From positions 992,001-1,056,000 of the forward strand of contig NZ_CP099399.1 of NCBI RefSeq assembly GCF_024721175.1: a stretch of DNA of 64,000 nt. The letters run 5' to 3'. Below the pieces are notes generated by a model. The model saw only the letters and a list, made by a program, of their open reading frames with translations, was not told where the DNA came from and did no database searches. The stretch is from Rhizobium sp. Pop5. Lineage in GTDB: Bacteria > Pseudomonadota > Alphaproteobacteria > Rhizobiales > Rhizobiaceae. Positions within the stretch are counted from its first letter, which is position 1. Each line of letters begins with the position of its first letter. This document shows positions 27,459 to 38,162 of the stretch, piece by piece. The translations under genes and the position numbers were made by a program.

Positions 27459-27596
27459 GGCTGCCGGTCTCCTTGCGTTGCCGTTTTTTGCTGGTTAGCG
27501 AAAAACCGTCTCCGGGGCAATGCCGTGACCCCGGCCCCGGTTCCCACGCCGGGGTTCTGAACAATAAAAGCCGGCGCCCGTCTTCGGCCTGCGCAC

Positions 27597-29474
27597 TCAG
27601 CTTGCCGGGGCAAGCCGTGTAATCACGCCCATGTCGTCGCTTTCGCGCACTTGCTTCAGATGTTCCTCCGCCTGCGTCGCTTCGCGCTGGCGGTTCCACA
27701 TCGACGCATAGAGGCCGTTCTTTTCGAGAAGGGCGGCATGTGTTCCGCGTTCGGCGATCTCGCCGCTTTTGAGCACGATGATCTCGTCGGCGCTGATGAC
27801 GGTCGACAGCCGGTGGGCGATAACAAGCGTCGTGCGGTTCTTCGAAACCACATCGAGCGCCGTCTGGATTTCCCGTTCCGTGGTCGTGTCGAGCGCCGAT
27901 GTCGCCTCGTCGAGGATCAGGATCGGCGGCGCCTTGAGGATGGTGCGGGCGATCGCCACGCGCTGCTTCTCACCGCCCGAAAGCTTCAGCCCGCGCTCGC
28001 CGACCTTGGTCTCGAAACCCTCCGGCAGCATTTCGATGAAATGGGCGATTTGCGCCACCTCAGCCGCCGCGAAGACCTCGCCGTCGCTGGCCGATGTCCG
28101 GCCGTAGCGGATATTGTAGGCGACCGTGTCGTTGAAGAGGACGGTATCCTGCGGCACCATGCCGATCACCGAGCGCAGGCTCTTCTGGGTGACCGTGCGG
28201 ACATCCTGGCCGTCGATGGTGATCGCGCCGCTTTGAATATCGTAGAAACGGTAGAGCAGGCGCGACAGTGTCGACTTGCCAGCACCGGACGGGCCGACGA
28301 CTGCGACCGTCTTGCCGGCAGGCACCTCGAAGGAGATACCTTTCAGGATCGGGCGGGCCGGATCATAGGAGAAATGCACGTCCTTGAAGGAGATCGCGCC
28401 TTGGCCGATCCGCAGTTCGGCGGCATCGGGCGCGTCCTTGACCTCGGCCCTCACTTCCAAAAGGTCGAACATCTGCTCGATGTCGGTCAGGCCCTGGCGG
28501 ATTTCACGGTAGACGAAGCCGATGAAGTTGAGCGGCACCGAAAGCTGCAGGAGCATCGAATTGACGAAGACGAAATCGCCGACGGTCTGCTCGCCGCGCT
28601 GCACCGCTAGGGCCGACAGCACCAGCATGATCGTCGTGCCGATGCCGAAGATGACGCCCTGGCCGAAGTTCAGCCAGCCGAGCGAAGTCCAGACATCGGT
28701 TGCCGCCTTCTCGTAGCGCGCCATCGATTTGTCGAAACGCTTGGCCTCCATCTCCTCATTGCCGAAATATTTGACCGTCTCGAAATTGAGGAGGGAATCG
28801 ATCGCCTTGGTGTTGGCGTCGGTGTCGCTGTCGTTCATCGATTTGCGGATGGCGATGCGCCAGTCGGAGGCGCGGATGGTGAACCAGATATAGGCCCAGA
28901 CGGTGAAGGCTGTGACGGCGAGATAGGAGAAGCCATAGCCCCACCAGAAGATCACCGCCGTCAGCAGGAATTCGATGAGGGTCGGGACTGTGTTGAGGAT
29001 CGTGAAGCGCACGATCGTCTCGATACCCTTGGTGCCGCGCTCGATGATGCGCGAGAGACCGCCTGTCTTGCGCTCCAGATGGAAGCGTAGCGATAGTTCA
29101 TGCATGTGCACGAAGGTCTTGTAGGCGAGCTGGCGCACCGCATGCTGCCCGACGCTGGCAAAAAGCGCGTCGCGCAGCTGGTTGAGGCCGAGCTGGATCA
29201 ACCGGGTGACGTTATAGGCGATAACAAGCGCGATGGCGCCCGCAAGGATCGGCGGCACGGTTCCGGCAAGATCCATCCTGCCGTTCAGCGCATCTGTCGA
29301 CCATTTGAAGAAATAGGGAACGAGCAGCAGGACGAACTTCGAGATCAGCAGGTAGACCGAAGCCCAGACGACACGCATCTTGAGATCTGTGCGGCCGGCC
29401 GGCCACATATAGGGCCAGAGGTTGAAAAGCGTCCGTAGCAGATGGGATTCCGAGACTGTCTTGCCGTTTGCCAT
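27597..29474 (-). CDS. ABC exporter, Atm1/heavy-metal type (fused permease-ATPase)
   Basis: 625 aa. Six membrane helices (about 25-330) precede the ATPase (about 365-600) with Walker A GPSGAGKST, signature LSGGEKQRVAIA, Walker B ILILDEATSALD and the H-loop AHRLST. The membrane part, including ERGTKGIETIVRF, matches Atm1-like exporters that move glutathione-linked sulfur or metal compounds. The ATG at 29474 has GGAG 8 nt upstream; an upstream open frame was rejected. Substrate is inferred. Confidence 0.93.
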   Translation of the reverse strand: MANGKTVSESHLLRTLFNLWPYMWPAGRTDLKMRVVWASVYLLISKFVLLLVPYFFKWSTDALNGRMDLAGTVPPILAGAIALVIAYNVTRLIQLGLNQLRDALFASVGQHAVRQLAYKTFVHMHELSLRFHLERKTGGLSRIIERGTKGIETIVRFTILNTVPTLIEFLLTAVIFWWGYGFSYLAVTAFTVWAYIWFTIRASDWRIAIRKSMNDSDTDANTKAIDSLLNFETVKYFGNEEMEAKRFDKSMARYEKAATDVWTSLGWLNFGQGVIFGIGTTIMLVLSALAVQRGEQTVGDFVFVNSMLLQLSVPLNFIGFVYREIRQGLTDIEQMFDLLEVRAEVKDAPDAAELRIGQGAISFKDVHFSYDPARPILKGISFEVPAGKTVAVVGPSGAGKSTLSRLLYRFYDIQSGAITIDGQDVRTVTQKSLRSVIGMVPQDTVLFNDTVAYNIRYGRTSASDGEVFAAAEVAQIAHFIEMLPEGFETKVGERGLKLSGGEKQRVAIARTILKAPPILILDEATSALDTTTEREIQTALDVVSKNRTTLVIAHRLSTVISADEIIVLKSGEIAERGTHAALLEKNGLYASMWNRQREATQAEEHLKQVRESDDMGVITRLAPAS

Positions 29475-29630
29475 GCGTGTCTCCAGCCCGGATGAACTTG
29501 CCGCGGTCGCGGCGCTGCGATGCCCGGCAAAGTGCGGGACATGCCCGACAGCGCTTCCCGCGAACTTAGCCCGCCATCGCCAGATAGGGTGCCGGGCGGA
29601 CGAATACAACAAATGCGGGGTTCAGGAAAA

Positions 29631-29663
29631 GACGGGCCGGGCGGTTATTCCGCCCGGCCCGTC
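29631..29663 (-). terminator. Intrinsic terminator of the LysM gene
   Basis: GACGGGCCGGGCGG and CCGCCCGGCCCGTC form a perfect 14-bp stem with a 5-nt loop. Read on the minus strand TTTTCC follows. It is 18 bp past the LysM stop codon. Confidence 0.9.
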
Positions 29664-29680
29664 CGTTTGTTTCGTCGCTC

Positions 29681-31726
29681 TTAAAGGTGCTGGCCGGAAA
29701 GACGTTTGCGGTGCAGCTCTTCGGCGTTCGGCAATGCATCTTTCGGCAGCCCGAAGATTTGGCCCGGCCGGATGCGATCGGGATCGACGATCTTGTCCTC
29801 ATTGGCGATGTAGATCGTCGTGTAGCGGACGCCAAGGCCATAGGTGCGGCGCGAGATCTGCCAGAGTGTATCGCCGCGGCGGATGATGACCGCCGCATTG
29901 TTTGCTGTCAGCGGCGCCTGCTGGATCGTCTTCGGCTCGTTGCTGGCCGCGTCGTTTGCCGCCGGCGCTGCGGGAGCGGGCGTCGCGGTAAGTTCGGCGA
30001 TGATCGCGCCGAGCCGGTCGAGTGCGGCGCCGACGGATTTCGCATCCTTCGGCAGGCCCTGCAGCAGTTTCAGGGCATTGGCGGCGGTCTGCGAGGCCGA
30101 GCCGGAGGCCTGCTTGAAGACGTCGGAGGCATCGACTGCCGGGCGGAAGTCGGCGACCGAGCGCAGTGCGAATTCGGTTGCCGAGCGCGCTGCCGCAAGC
30201 TGTTCGTCGCCAGGTTGCTTGCCATCGGCAAACAACCCCTTCAGCAGGCCGAAGGCCTTGCCAGCCTCGGCCTTGCGTTTGCCGAGCTCGCCTTCATCGA
30301 GCGGCACCAGCGAAGAAGCGCCGCTTGCATCGGAGGGAACGGATTGCGCGGCAACCCTGACCTGATCGCCCGCCGGGCGGTTGAAGTTCACCGAAGCGCG
30401 CACAATTACCTTGCCGGCGGCATCGACGACGTCGACGCGGATCTTGTGGTCGCCGACCGAGAGCGCCGCGACGCCGTCGATGACGAAATGGCCGTCGGAG
30501 CCCGCGGTGTCCTGGCCGACAAGGCTGTCGTCGGCATAACCAAGCACCTTGGCGTTGGAGCGTGTCGTGCCGGCGATGAAGATCTTGTTGCCCTCGATCT
30601 CTACGGCATTGACCATCACGTCGGGCGCAACCGTCTTGCCGGATTCGGCAGTGCCGGGGGCGGCGGGTTGGGGATTGGCGCTTCCGGAGGCGGCATCCGG
30701 CAGGCCCGGCGTCTGGAGCGCCAGCTCGCCGGTCGGGGCCGGAGTGGCGGCTGGCGCAGCCGAGGTTTCGCCTGTCGCCGGCTTGTCCGCAAGCGGCGAC
30801 GCCGGATTGGAGGCGTCGGCGACTTCGGTTCCGCCCTTGGGGGCGGTGATGATGCGGCTCGCTGCGCCGGGTTTGGAGACCATGGCGAGCAGATCGGCGC
30901 CATTGCCGTCCTTCGGCACGGAAATCGTCGCGACCTCTTCGGAAAGCATGCTCTTGCCGTCCTTGCTGGTGAATTTGAGTACCAGCTGGTGGTCGCCCGC
31001 CGAAAGCGGATCGTCGAGCACAGCGGCGAAATCACCGCTCGCACCGACATCGGCCGTGGTCACTACTTTTTCGCCATCGAGCACTTCGAGCTTGCCGTTA
31101 GGTTCGGCCGAGCCGGCAATCACGGTCGAGCCATCGGGCTCGACGCGCAGCACGTCGAAGGCTGGAAGCTTCGGGCCGGCATCCTTCGCCGCCGTGGTCG
31201 CTGCGGCAGGCTCGGGCGCGCCGGTCAGCGCGGCTTCGGCCTTGGCGATCGCGGCAAGCGCATCGGCGACGTTCTCAGGCAGGGCTTGAACGATGGCGAG
31301 GGCCTTTGCCGCGCCGTCCTTGGCCTTCGCGGCAACGGTCTGGGTTGCTGGATCGAGCCCGTCGGGGATTGCGAAATCGGCAAGCGCCTTGAGCGCGCCG
31401 ATCGCCTTGGTCTTGGATGCGGTGAGCACATCCAGAGCCGGTCCCTTGCCGTCGGCAAACAATGTCCTAAGTTCGCTGAGGGAAGTGCCGGCTGCGGCGG
31501 AGAGGCTGCCCACCTGTTCGGCCACGGCAGCCGAGTCGGCCACAGCGGAGCGCGATGTCTTTGCCGACTCGTTAACCGTGTTCTTGAGGTCCGTGCTCGC
31601 CTGGTTGATGGCGTCGCCGACTTTGGCTGCATCCCCGCCGATGCGCGGCATGACGAAAAACACCATCAGTAAGATTGCGATTACGAGCACTGCAAGGGCC
31701 AGCAAGCCGGCACGGTTCTTCATCAT
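29681..31726 (-). CDS. Membrane-anchored LysM protein with duplicated domains
   Basis: 681 aa. One N-terminal membrane helix (about 7-27) then: helical module A (about 82-168), Ig-like module A (188-272), an Ala/Pro linker (280-365), Ig-like module B (368-452), helical module B (487-579), Ala/Pro linker and a C-terminal LysM (609-664; RRGDTLWQISRRTYG, RIRPGQIFGLP). The pairs share landmarks (LFADGK, ALKAL/LKLLQGLP; SAGDHQLVLKF/SVGDHKIRVDV). LysM binds peptidoglycan, so the protein may link the inner membrane to the wall. The ATG at 31726 follows GGGAG. Confidence 0.88.
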   Translation of the reverse strand: MMKNRAGLLALAVLVIAILLMVFFVMPRIGGDAAKVGDAINQASTDLKNTVNESAKTSRSAVADSAAVAEQVGSLSAAAGTSLSELRTLFADGKGPALDVLTASKTKAIGALKALADFAIPDGLDPATQTVAAKAKDGAAKALAIVQALPENVADALAAIAKAEAALTGAPEPAAATTAAKDAGPKLPAFDVLRVEPDGSTVIAGSAEPNGKLEVLDGEKVVTTADVGASGDFAAVLDDPLSAGDHQLVLKFTSKDGKSMLSEEVATISVPKDGNGADLLAMVSKPGAASRIITAPKGGTEVADASNPASPLADKPATGETSAAPAATPAPTGELALQTPGLPDAASGSANPQPAAPGTAESGKTVAPDVMVNAVEIEGNKIFIAGTTRSNAKVLGYADDSLVGQDTAGSDGHFVIDGVAALSVGDHKIRVDVVDAAGKVIVRASVNFNRPAGDQVRVAAQSVPSDASGASSLVPLDEGELGKRKAEAGKAFGLLKGLFADGKQPGDEQLAAARSATEFALRSVADFRPAVDASDVFKQASGSASQTAANALKLLQGLPKDAKSVGAALDRLGAIIAELTATPAPAAPAANDAASNEPKTIQQAPLTANNAAVIIRRGDTLWQISRRTYGLGVRYTTIYIANEDKIVDPDRIRPGQIFGLPKDALPNAEELHRKRLSGQHL

Positions 31727-31881
31727 TATGTCTCCCAAGGCGGCAATTTGCCGTAGTAACGAAAATTGCTAGCGATTCCCGCTGCTTTTCACAAGCATTC
31801 AAAGCATTTCGGCAAGCTAGGTATGCTGCTTTTCAGTCAATTTTCTTGACTGCATTGAAATGGAATAGTTGTTTTGCCCCT

Positions 31882-32505
31882 ATGACCGAACAATCCGTAT
31901 CGATTCGATCCATCTGCGTTTACTGCGGCTCCAGGCCGGGACGCGATCCCTCTCACATGGCGGCCGGGCGTGCTCTCGGAAGAGAGATCGCCGAATACGG
32001 CCTGCGCCTTGTCTATGGCGGGGGCACCAAAGGCATTATGGGCGCGGTTGCAAGCGGGACGCTTTCAGGCGGCGGTCAGGTCACGGGCATTATTCCCGAG
32101 TTCCTGATCGATATGGAAGCGACTCGCCACTCGCTTGGTCAGCTCAACGAACTTATTGTAACTCCTGACATGCATGCGCGCAAACACACGATGTTCGAGC
32201 GCTCCGATGCCTTCGTCGCCCTGCCTGGCGGCATCGGCACGCTGGAGGAGATCGTCGAGATCATGACCTGGGCGCAGCTCGGCCGTCACGAGAAACCGAT
32301 GGTTTTTGCCAATATCAACGGCTTCTGGGATCCGATGATGGAATTGATGCGCCATATGACCGAGGAAGGCTTCCTGCATACCGCCCACCGGGTGCAGCCG
32401 CTTATCGTCGACGAGGTTTCCGGCATCATTCCGGCGATCATGGCCCAGGCCGCCCAACTTGCCGCCGATCGCGACGGCGAGAACGAGGTAATTTCCAAGA
32501 TGTAG
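31882..32505 (+). CDS. LOG family protein (TIGR00730)
   Basis: 207 aa. Characteristic sites are SICVYCGSRPG at the start, YGGGTKGIMG, and PGGIGTLEEIVE, which includes the catalytic glutamate and nucleotide-binding loop. Family members cleave nucleoside 5'-monophosphates, including cytokinin precursors, to base and ribose phosphate. The ATG at 31882 starts the conserved core; longer frames were rejected. It is divergent from the LysM gene. Confidence 0.93.
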   Translation: MTEQSVSIRSICVYCGSRPGRDPSHMAAGRALGREIAEYGLRLVYGGGTKGIMGAVASGTLSGGGQVTGIIPEFLIDMEATRHSLGQLNELIVTPDMHARKHTMFERSDAFVALPGGIGTLEEIVEIMTWAQLGRHEKPMVFANINGFWDPMMELMRHMTEEGFLHTAHRVQPLIVDEVSGIIPAIMAQAAQLAADRDGENEVISKM

Positions 32506-32514
32506 GCGCGCAAG

Positions 32515-32557
32515 CGGGCGTCGAAGACGCCCGTGGTCTAAGTCTTTGTTTTTTGCA
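32515..32557 (+). terminator. Terminator-like hairpin after the LOG gene
   Basis: CGGGCGTC-GAA-GACGCCCG, an 8-bp stem, followed about 15 nt later by TTTGTTTTTT. The gap is long for an intrinsic terminator. Confidence 0.5.
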
Positions 32558-32604
32558 TGTCGTTATCGCCAAAACCGCGGCACACTTTTGCGCGACATGC
32601 TTTA
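32541..32604. repeat. Palindromic dispersed repeat between LOG and rarD
   Basis: GCATGTCG (32555-32562) pairs with CGACATGC (32593-32600), and an inner CGCC-AAAA pairs with TTTTGCG. It fills the gap between convergent genes and touches the rarD stop codon. Core AAAAGTG-GCGGTTTT fragments recur at 25736 and a GCATGTCGCCC fragment at 11084. It resembles a short element that I have seen described as common between rhizobial genes; its name is not certain. Confidence 0.6.
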
Positions 32605-33516
32605 GCGTCCGCGGCTTCCCCTCAGCATCGACCAGCTATAGAGGAACAGCCCCGCCCAGATCAGCGGGAAGGCGACCATGCGAGCCGTGCCGAGCGGCTC
32701 GTGGAAAGCGAAGACGGCGATCAGGAAGATCATCGTCGGGGCGATATACTGCATGATCCCGATCGTCGAGAGCTTCAAGAGCTTGGCGCCGTTTGCATAG
32801 ATCATCAGCGGTACGGCGGTGATGATGCCGCAGCCGAGCAGCAGGACCGTGTCCGCAAGGCCGGTACGGTAGAGATGGCCCTGGCCGCTGCCGAATTCGA
32901 GATAGAGGATGTAGAGGAGGGCAGGCCCGCTGAGGAGCAGCACCTCGAGGAAGAACCCCTGGTTCGGGCCGAGCGGCAGCGTCTTGCGGAAAAGGGCATA
33001 AAAACCCCAGGAGATCGCCAGCGTCAGCGCCACCCAGGGAATGCCGCCGCTATCGAATGCGAGAACGATGACCGCGAGCGCCGCAAGCGCGATCGCCGCG
33101 ATCTGCAGCGGCTGCAGCTTCTCCTTGAGGAGCACCGATCCGAGAAAGATGCTGAACAGCGGATTGATGAAATAGCCGAGTGCGGCATCGAGCGAATGGC
33201 CGGCGCCGATCGCCCAGACGTAAGTGCCCCAGTTGACGGTGATCAGCGCCGCCGTCAGCGTCGCCATCGCCAGCATGCGCGGCGAGCGGAGTGCCGTGCG
33301 GATATCCTGGGTGCGCCCGAGCACGATCAGCACGATGCCGGCCACCGGCAGCGACCAGATGATGCGATGTGCGATCACCTCGGCGGGCGAAATATGCGCC
33401 ACCGCCTTCATATAAATCGGCAGGAAGCCCCAGAGCAGGTAAGCCGTCAGCGCAAAGGCGAAGCCGCGCGGACTATCTTCGTTCTTGATCAGCGGAGCGG
33501 ATACATCGGTCGACAT
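32602..33516 (-). CDS. rarD: RarD-like EamA-family permease
   Basis: 304 aa with ten hydrophobic segments, two EamA repeats. The start GFAFALTAYLLWGFLPIYMK and the AHRIIWSLP motif identify the RarD subgroup of drug/metabolite transporters. Substrate unknown (the name comes from a chloramphenicol-sensitivity screen). Downstream of cimA in orientation but separated by 192 bp. Confidence 0.9.
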   Translation of the reverse strand: MSTDVSAPLIKNEDSPRGFAFALTAYLLWGFLPIYMKAVAHISPAEVIAHRIIWSLPVAGIVLIVLGRTQDIRTALRSPRMLAMATLTAALITVNWGTYVWAIGAGHSLDAALGYFINPLFSIFLGSVLLKEKLQPLQIAAIALAALAVIVLAFDSGGIPWVALTLAISWGFYALFRKTLPLGPNQGFFLEVLLLSGPALLYILYLEFGSGQGHLYRTGLADTVLLLGCGIITAVPLMIYANGAKLLKLSTIGIMQYIAPTMIFLIAVFAFHEPLGTARMVAFPLIWAGLFLYSWSMLRGSRGR

Positions 33517-33708
33517 CGAGTGTTTCCATATTTGTTCTTCTTCTGATCCGGCCTAGCTTAAGCGCCGTGAATAGGCCAATTCATTTCGTTGAATGAAGCT
33601 TGAGAGGATTTGAAGCGCAAGACGCAAACAGGCATCGGCCGCATCGGCGCCCGAAGTGAACGGATGGTATTTGGACGGCGGTCTTTTCGCTGAACCGGCG
33701 GAATGGAC

Positions 33709-35328
33709 TTATTCCGCCGCGATCTTGCCTGCCAGCTGCCGGTTCTTCATCAGCTTATAGATGACGGAGTCCATCAGCGCCTGGAACGAAGCGTCGATGA
33801 TGTTATCCGAGACGCCAACCGTCCACCAGCGCACGCCGTCACCGTCGGTGGATTCGATCAGCACGCGGGTGATTGCCGCTGTGCCGCCGTTGAGGATACG
33901 CACCTTGAAATCGGCGAGCACCAGATCGTCGATCTCATGCTGGTATTTACCGAAATCCTTGCGCAGCGCGAGGTCGAGCGCGTTGACCGGTCCTTCGGCC
34001 TCGGCAACCGACATCAGCGTCTGGCCGTCGATGGTGATCTTCACCACGGCTTCCGAAACGATCTTGATGCGGCCATGGGAATCGAAGCGCCGCTCGATCA
34101 TCACCCGGAAGCCGTCGATCGAAAAGAAGTTAGGGATGGTGCCCAAGGTGCGGTGCGCCAACAGCTCGAAGCTCGCATCCGCACCCTCATAGGCATAACC
34201 GGAAGCCTCTCGCTCTTTTACGATCGAGATCAGCAGGTCGAGTTTCGGATCGTCCTTGGCGACGATGATGCCGCGTCGCTTCAGCGCATTGATGAAATTC
34301 GCCTTGCCGCCCTGATCCGAGACCATCACCTTTCGGAAATTGCCGACGCTTTCCGGCGGCACGTGTTCGTAAGTGCGCGGATCTTTCAGCAGAGCGGAAG
34401 CATGGATACCGGCCTTGGTGGCGAAGGCGGACGCGCCGACATAGGGCATCTGGTGGTCGGGCGAGCGGTTGAGCAACTCGTCGAAGGCGTGCGAGAGCCT
34501 GGTGAGGTTCAGCAGCCTCTCCTCGTCGATCGCCGTTTCGAAGCGTGAGGTATAGGTGCTCTTCAGCGCCAGGGTCGGGATCAGCGTCACCAGATTGGCG
34601 TTGCCGCAACGCTCGCCTATGCCATTCAGCGTGCCCTGGATCTGCCTGACGCCGGCTTCCACGGCAGCGAGCGAATTGGCGACCGCCTGGCCGGTATCGT
34701 TGTGGGCGTGAATGCCCAGACAGCGGCCGGGAACGCCGGCGGCAATCACCGCCTCGACGATAGCGCGCACCTCGGGCGGCTGTGCGCCGCCATTGGTGTC
34801 GCAAAGCACGACCCAGCGCGCGCCGCTCTCATAGGCGGTCTTGGCACAGGCGAGCGCATAGGCGGGATTGGCCTTGAAGCCGTCGAAGAAATGCTCGCAA
34901 TCGACGATCGCCTCCTTGCCTGCGCCGACCGCCGCCTTGACGCTTTCGGCAATGCATTCGAGGTTTTCGTCGTTGGTGCAGCCGAGCGCGACTGCGACAT
35001 GATAGTCCCAGCTCTTGGCGACGAAACAGATGGCATCGCTCTTCGATTGCAGCAGCCCGGCAATGCCGGGATCGTTGGAGACCGAGACACCCGCCCGCTT
35101 CGTCATGCCGAAGGCGACGAAGGCGGCCCTACTGGTGCGCTTCTCGCTGAAGAAGGCTGTATCCGTCGGATTGGCGCCGGGATACCCGCCCTCGACGTAA
35201 TCGAGGCCGAACTCGTCCAGCATGGTGGCGATCGCGATCTTGTCCTCGACGGAAAAGTCGATGCCGGGCGTCTGCTGCCCGTCCCGGAGCGTCGTGTCGA
35301 AGAGGTAGATTTTTTCCTTGGTCACCAC
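33709..35328 (-). CDS. cimA: Citramalate synthase
   Basis: 539 aa. It condenses pyruvate and acetyl-CoA to citramalate, a threonine-independent route to 2-oxobutyrate and isoleucine. The catalytic barrel has DTTLRDGQQTPG, the metal motif GIHAHNDTG and NGIGERCGN; the C-terminal third is a LeuA-type allosteric domain (about 410-530). Its length and N-terminal sequence separate it from 2-isopropylmalate synthase. Two GTG codons (35328 and 35325) are possible starts; the second has the better spacing from GGGAGG. Confidence 0.92.
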   Translation of the reverse strand: MVTKEKIYLFDTTLRDGQQTPGIDFSVEDKIAIATMLDEFGLDYVEGGYPGANPTDTAFFSEKRTSRAAFVAFGMTKRAGVSVSNDPGIAGLLQSKSDAICFVAKSWDYHVAVALGCTNDENLECIAESVKAAVGAGKEAIVDCEHFFDGFKANPAYALACAKTAYESGARWVVLCDTNGGAQPPEVRAIVEAVIAAGVPGRCLGIHAHNDTGQAVANSLAAVEAGVRQIQGTLNGIGERCGNANLVTLIPTLALKSTYTSRFETAIDEERLLNLTRLSHAFDELLNRSPDHQMPYVGASAFATKAGIHASALLKDPRTYEHVPPESVGNFRKVMVSDQGGKANFINALKRRGIIVAKDDPKLDLLISIVKEREASGYAYEGADASFELLAHRTLGTIPNFFSIDGFRVMIERRFDSHGRIKIVSEAVVKITIDGQTLMSVAEAEGPVNALDLALRKDFGKYQHEIDDLVLADFKVRILNGGTAAITRVLIESTDGDGVRWWTVGVSDNIIDASFQALMDSVIYKLMKNRQLAGKIAAE

Positions 35329-35383
35329 GATGCCTCCCAGGCATTGAATGCTTTTATCCGGGGCGTAAACACGGCTTGCAGCA

Positions 35384-36815
<1,432 letters not shown>

Positions 36816-36819
<4 letters not shown>

Positions 36820-37301
36820 GGAATTCTCCGTGGCCAGTTGGAAGTATCGTGATCGGGGTGCTGATGATTGCTTGCAGCGATCGCGTTCTCGCGGTCGGGC
36901 GTTTCAGGCTCGGCTTCCACCGGCAGCCCGTCGAGTGCGTGGAACCAGGACATCTTGCCGCCGGTGTTGGATTGCATCACCGGCTTGACCGCATCGGGAT
37001 CGTCCAGCGAGCCGAGCGTGATGTTGATGAAATCCGTTTCCGGAATATCGTAGAACAGCGGCGTGCCGCAATCGCCGCAAAAGCCGCGCCGCACGAGATC
37101 GGACGAGTTGAACCATTTCGGCTCGTCGCGCGTCAGCTCGAACTGCTCGCGCTTGGCCGCAGCGAGCGGCAGGAAATAATTGCCGGCCGCCTTCTGGCAC
37201 ATGCGGCAATGGCAGATGTGGGGATAGTCGAGTTCGCCGCGGGCGCGATAACGAACCGCCCCGCACTGGCATCCGCCCGTCAGTCCTGTCATTTTCATCA
37301 C
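36816..37301 (-). CDS. GFA family protein, copy 2
   Basis: 161 aa with the same zinc cysteine set (GGCQCGAV, ICHCRMC, GFCGDCG) and the C-terminal HQHPDHDTSNWP. It is clearly paralogous to copies 1 and 3 but divergent in the middle (RDEPKWFNSSDLVRRG), so the triplication is not recent. ATGA overlaps both neighbours. Confidence 0.9.
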
Positions 37302-37777
37302 GCGCGATCCTCCGGCGGCCAGACCGGCGTATCGTGGTCGGGATGCTGATAGGAAACGAGCTCGTGCAGGAAGGAGCCCGCCGTCAGATCCGCCTCGGTT
37401 TGCTCTGCCGGCAGTTCGTGCAGATGATCGACGAATCCGATCTTGCCTTCAACGCCCCACTGGATGGTCGGCGGCAGCTGCGACGGATCGTCGAATGCAC
37501 CTGCGGCAACCGCCATTCCATCCGGCGCCTCATAGGTCAACGGCGTGCCGCAATCGCCGCAGAAACCGCGCTCGACAAAATTGGAAGAGCGGAACTTTTT
37601 GCGCGCTCCGCGTGTCCATTCGAACTCGGCGCCACGCACTGAAATCAGCGGCGCATAATAGGCTCCGAACGCCTTTTGACACATGCGGCAATGACAGATC
37701 GAGGAGTCCTTCAGTTCGCCGCTGACGCGAAAACGCACCGCACCGCACTGGCATCCGCCGGAATAGGTCTTGGTCAT
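37298..37777 (-). CDS. GFA family protein, copy 3
   Basis: 159 aa with GGCQCGAV, ICHCRMC, GFCGDCG and the C-terminal YQHPDHDTPVWP. The ATG at 37777 has AAGGA 7-8 nt upstream and overlaps the DUF559 stop by 4 nt; a longer start at 37816 would fall inside that gene. Likely the first of three coupled GFA genes to be translated. Confidence 0.9.
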   Translation of the reverse strand: MTKTYSGGCQCGAVRFRVSGELKDSSICHCRMCQKAFGAYYAPLISVRGAEFEWTRGARKKFRSSNFVERGFCGDCGTPLTYEAPDGMAVAAGAFDDPSQLPPTIQWGVEGKIGFVDHLHELPAEQTEADLTAGSFLHELVSYQHPDHDTPVWPPEDRA

Positions 37778-38142
37778 GGCAGGTCCTTTCCGATGGTGCG
37801 GACGATGTGACTGCACACGTTGTCGATATCGCGCAGGATATCGTCGTTCCAGAAGCGCAGGACCGTCCAGCCGTCTGCATTTAGACGTTCAGTCCTGATG
37901 TCGTCATAGGCGACGTTTTCGGGAATGGCATGCTGCGAGCCGTCTATTTCGACGATAAGGCGATGGGTTGGGCAGGCGAAATCGACGATATAACCCGCGA
38001 TCGGCATCTGCCTGCGGAAGCCAAGCCCCATCAAGCGGTGGGCACGAAGTTCGTTCCAGAGTTTCAGTTCGGCATCGGTCATAGCCTTGCGCATACGCTT
38101 GGCATTTGCCCGCCGTTGCGGAGGAACTGGTGTGTGTGACAT
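37774..38142 (-). CDS. DUF559 endonuclease-like protein
   Basis: 122 aa. The fold is a small PD-(D/E)xK/Vsr-like nuclease: RRQMPIAGYIVDFACP followed by RLIVEIDGSQH and LRFWNDDIL. DUF559 proteins are common in rhizobia with no proven role; DNA repair or restriction have been suggested from the fold. The ATG at 38142 was used. The open frame extends upstream through the RIME, but that part is repeat DNA. It is first in the GFA/pip operon. Confidence 0.87.
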   Translation of the reverse strand: MSHTPVPPQRRANAKRMRKAMTDAELKLWNELRAHRLMGLGFRRQMPIAGYIVDFACPTHRLIVEIDGSQHAIPENVAYDDIRTERLNADGWTVLRFWNDDILRDIDNVCSHIVRTIGKDLP

Positions 38143-38162
38143 ATTTTGTCTTTCGCTCCGGG

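Noticed and set aside
29687..31672. A 661-codon open frame antisense to the LysM gene
   Set aside because: Low-complexity shadow of a GC-rich Ala/Pro gene; no domain, no ribosome site.
32557..33546. A 329-codon open frame antisense to rarD
   Set aside because: Arg/Glu/Asp-rich shadow; the minus-strand frame has ten membrane segments and a clear family.
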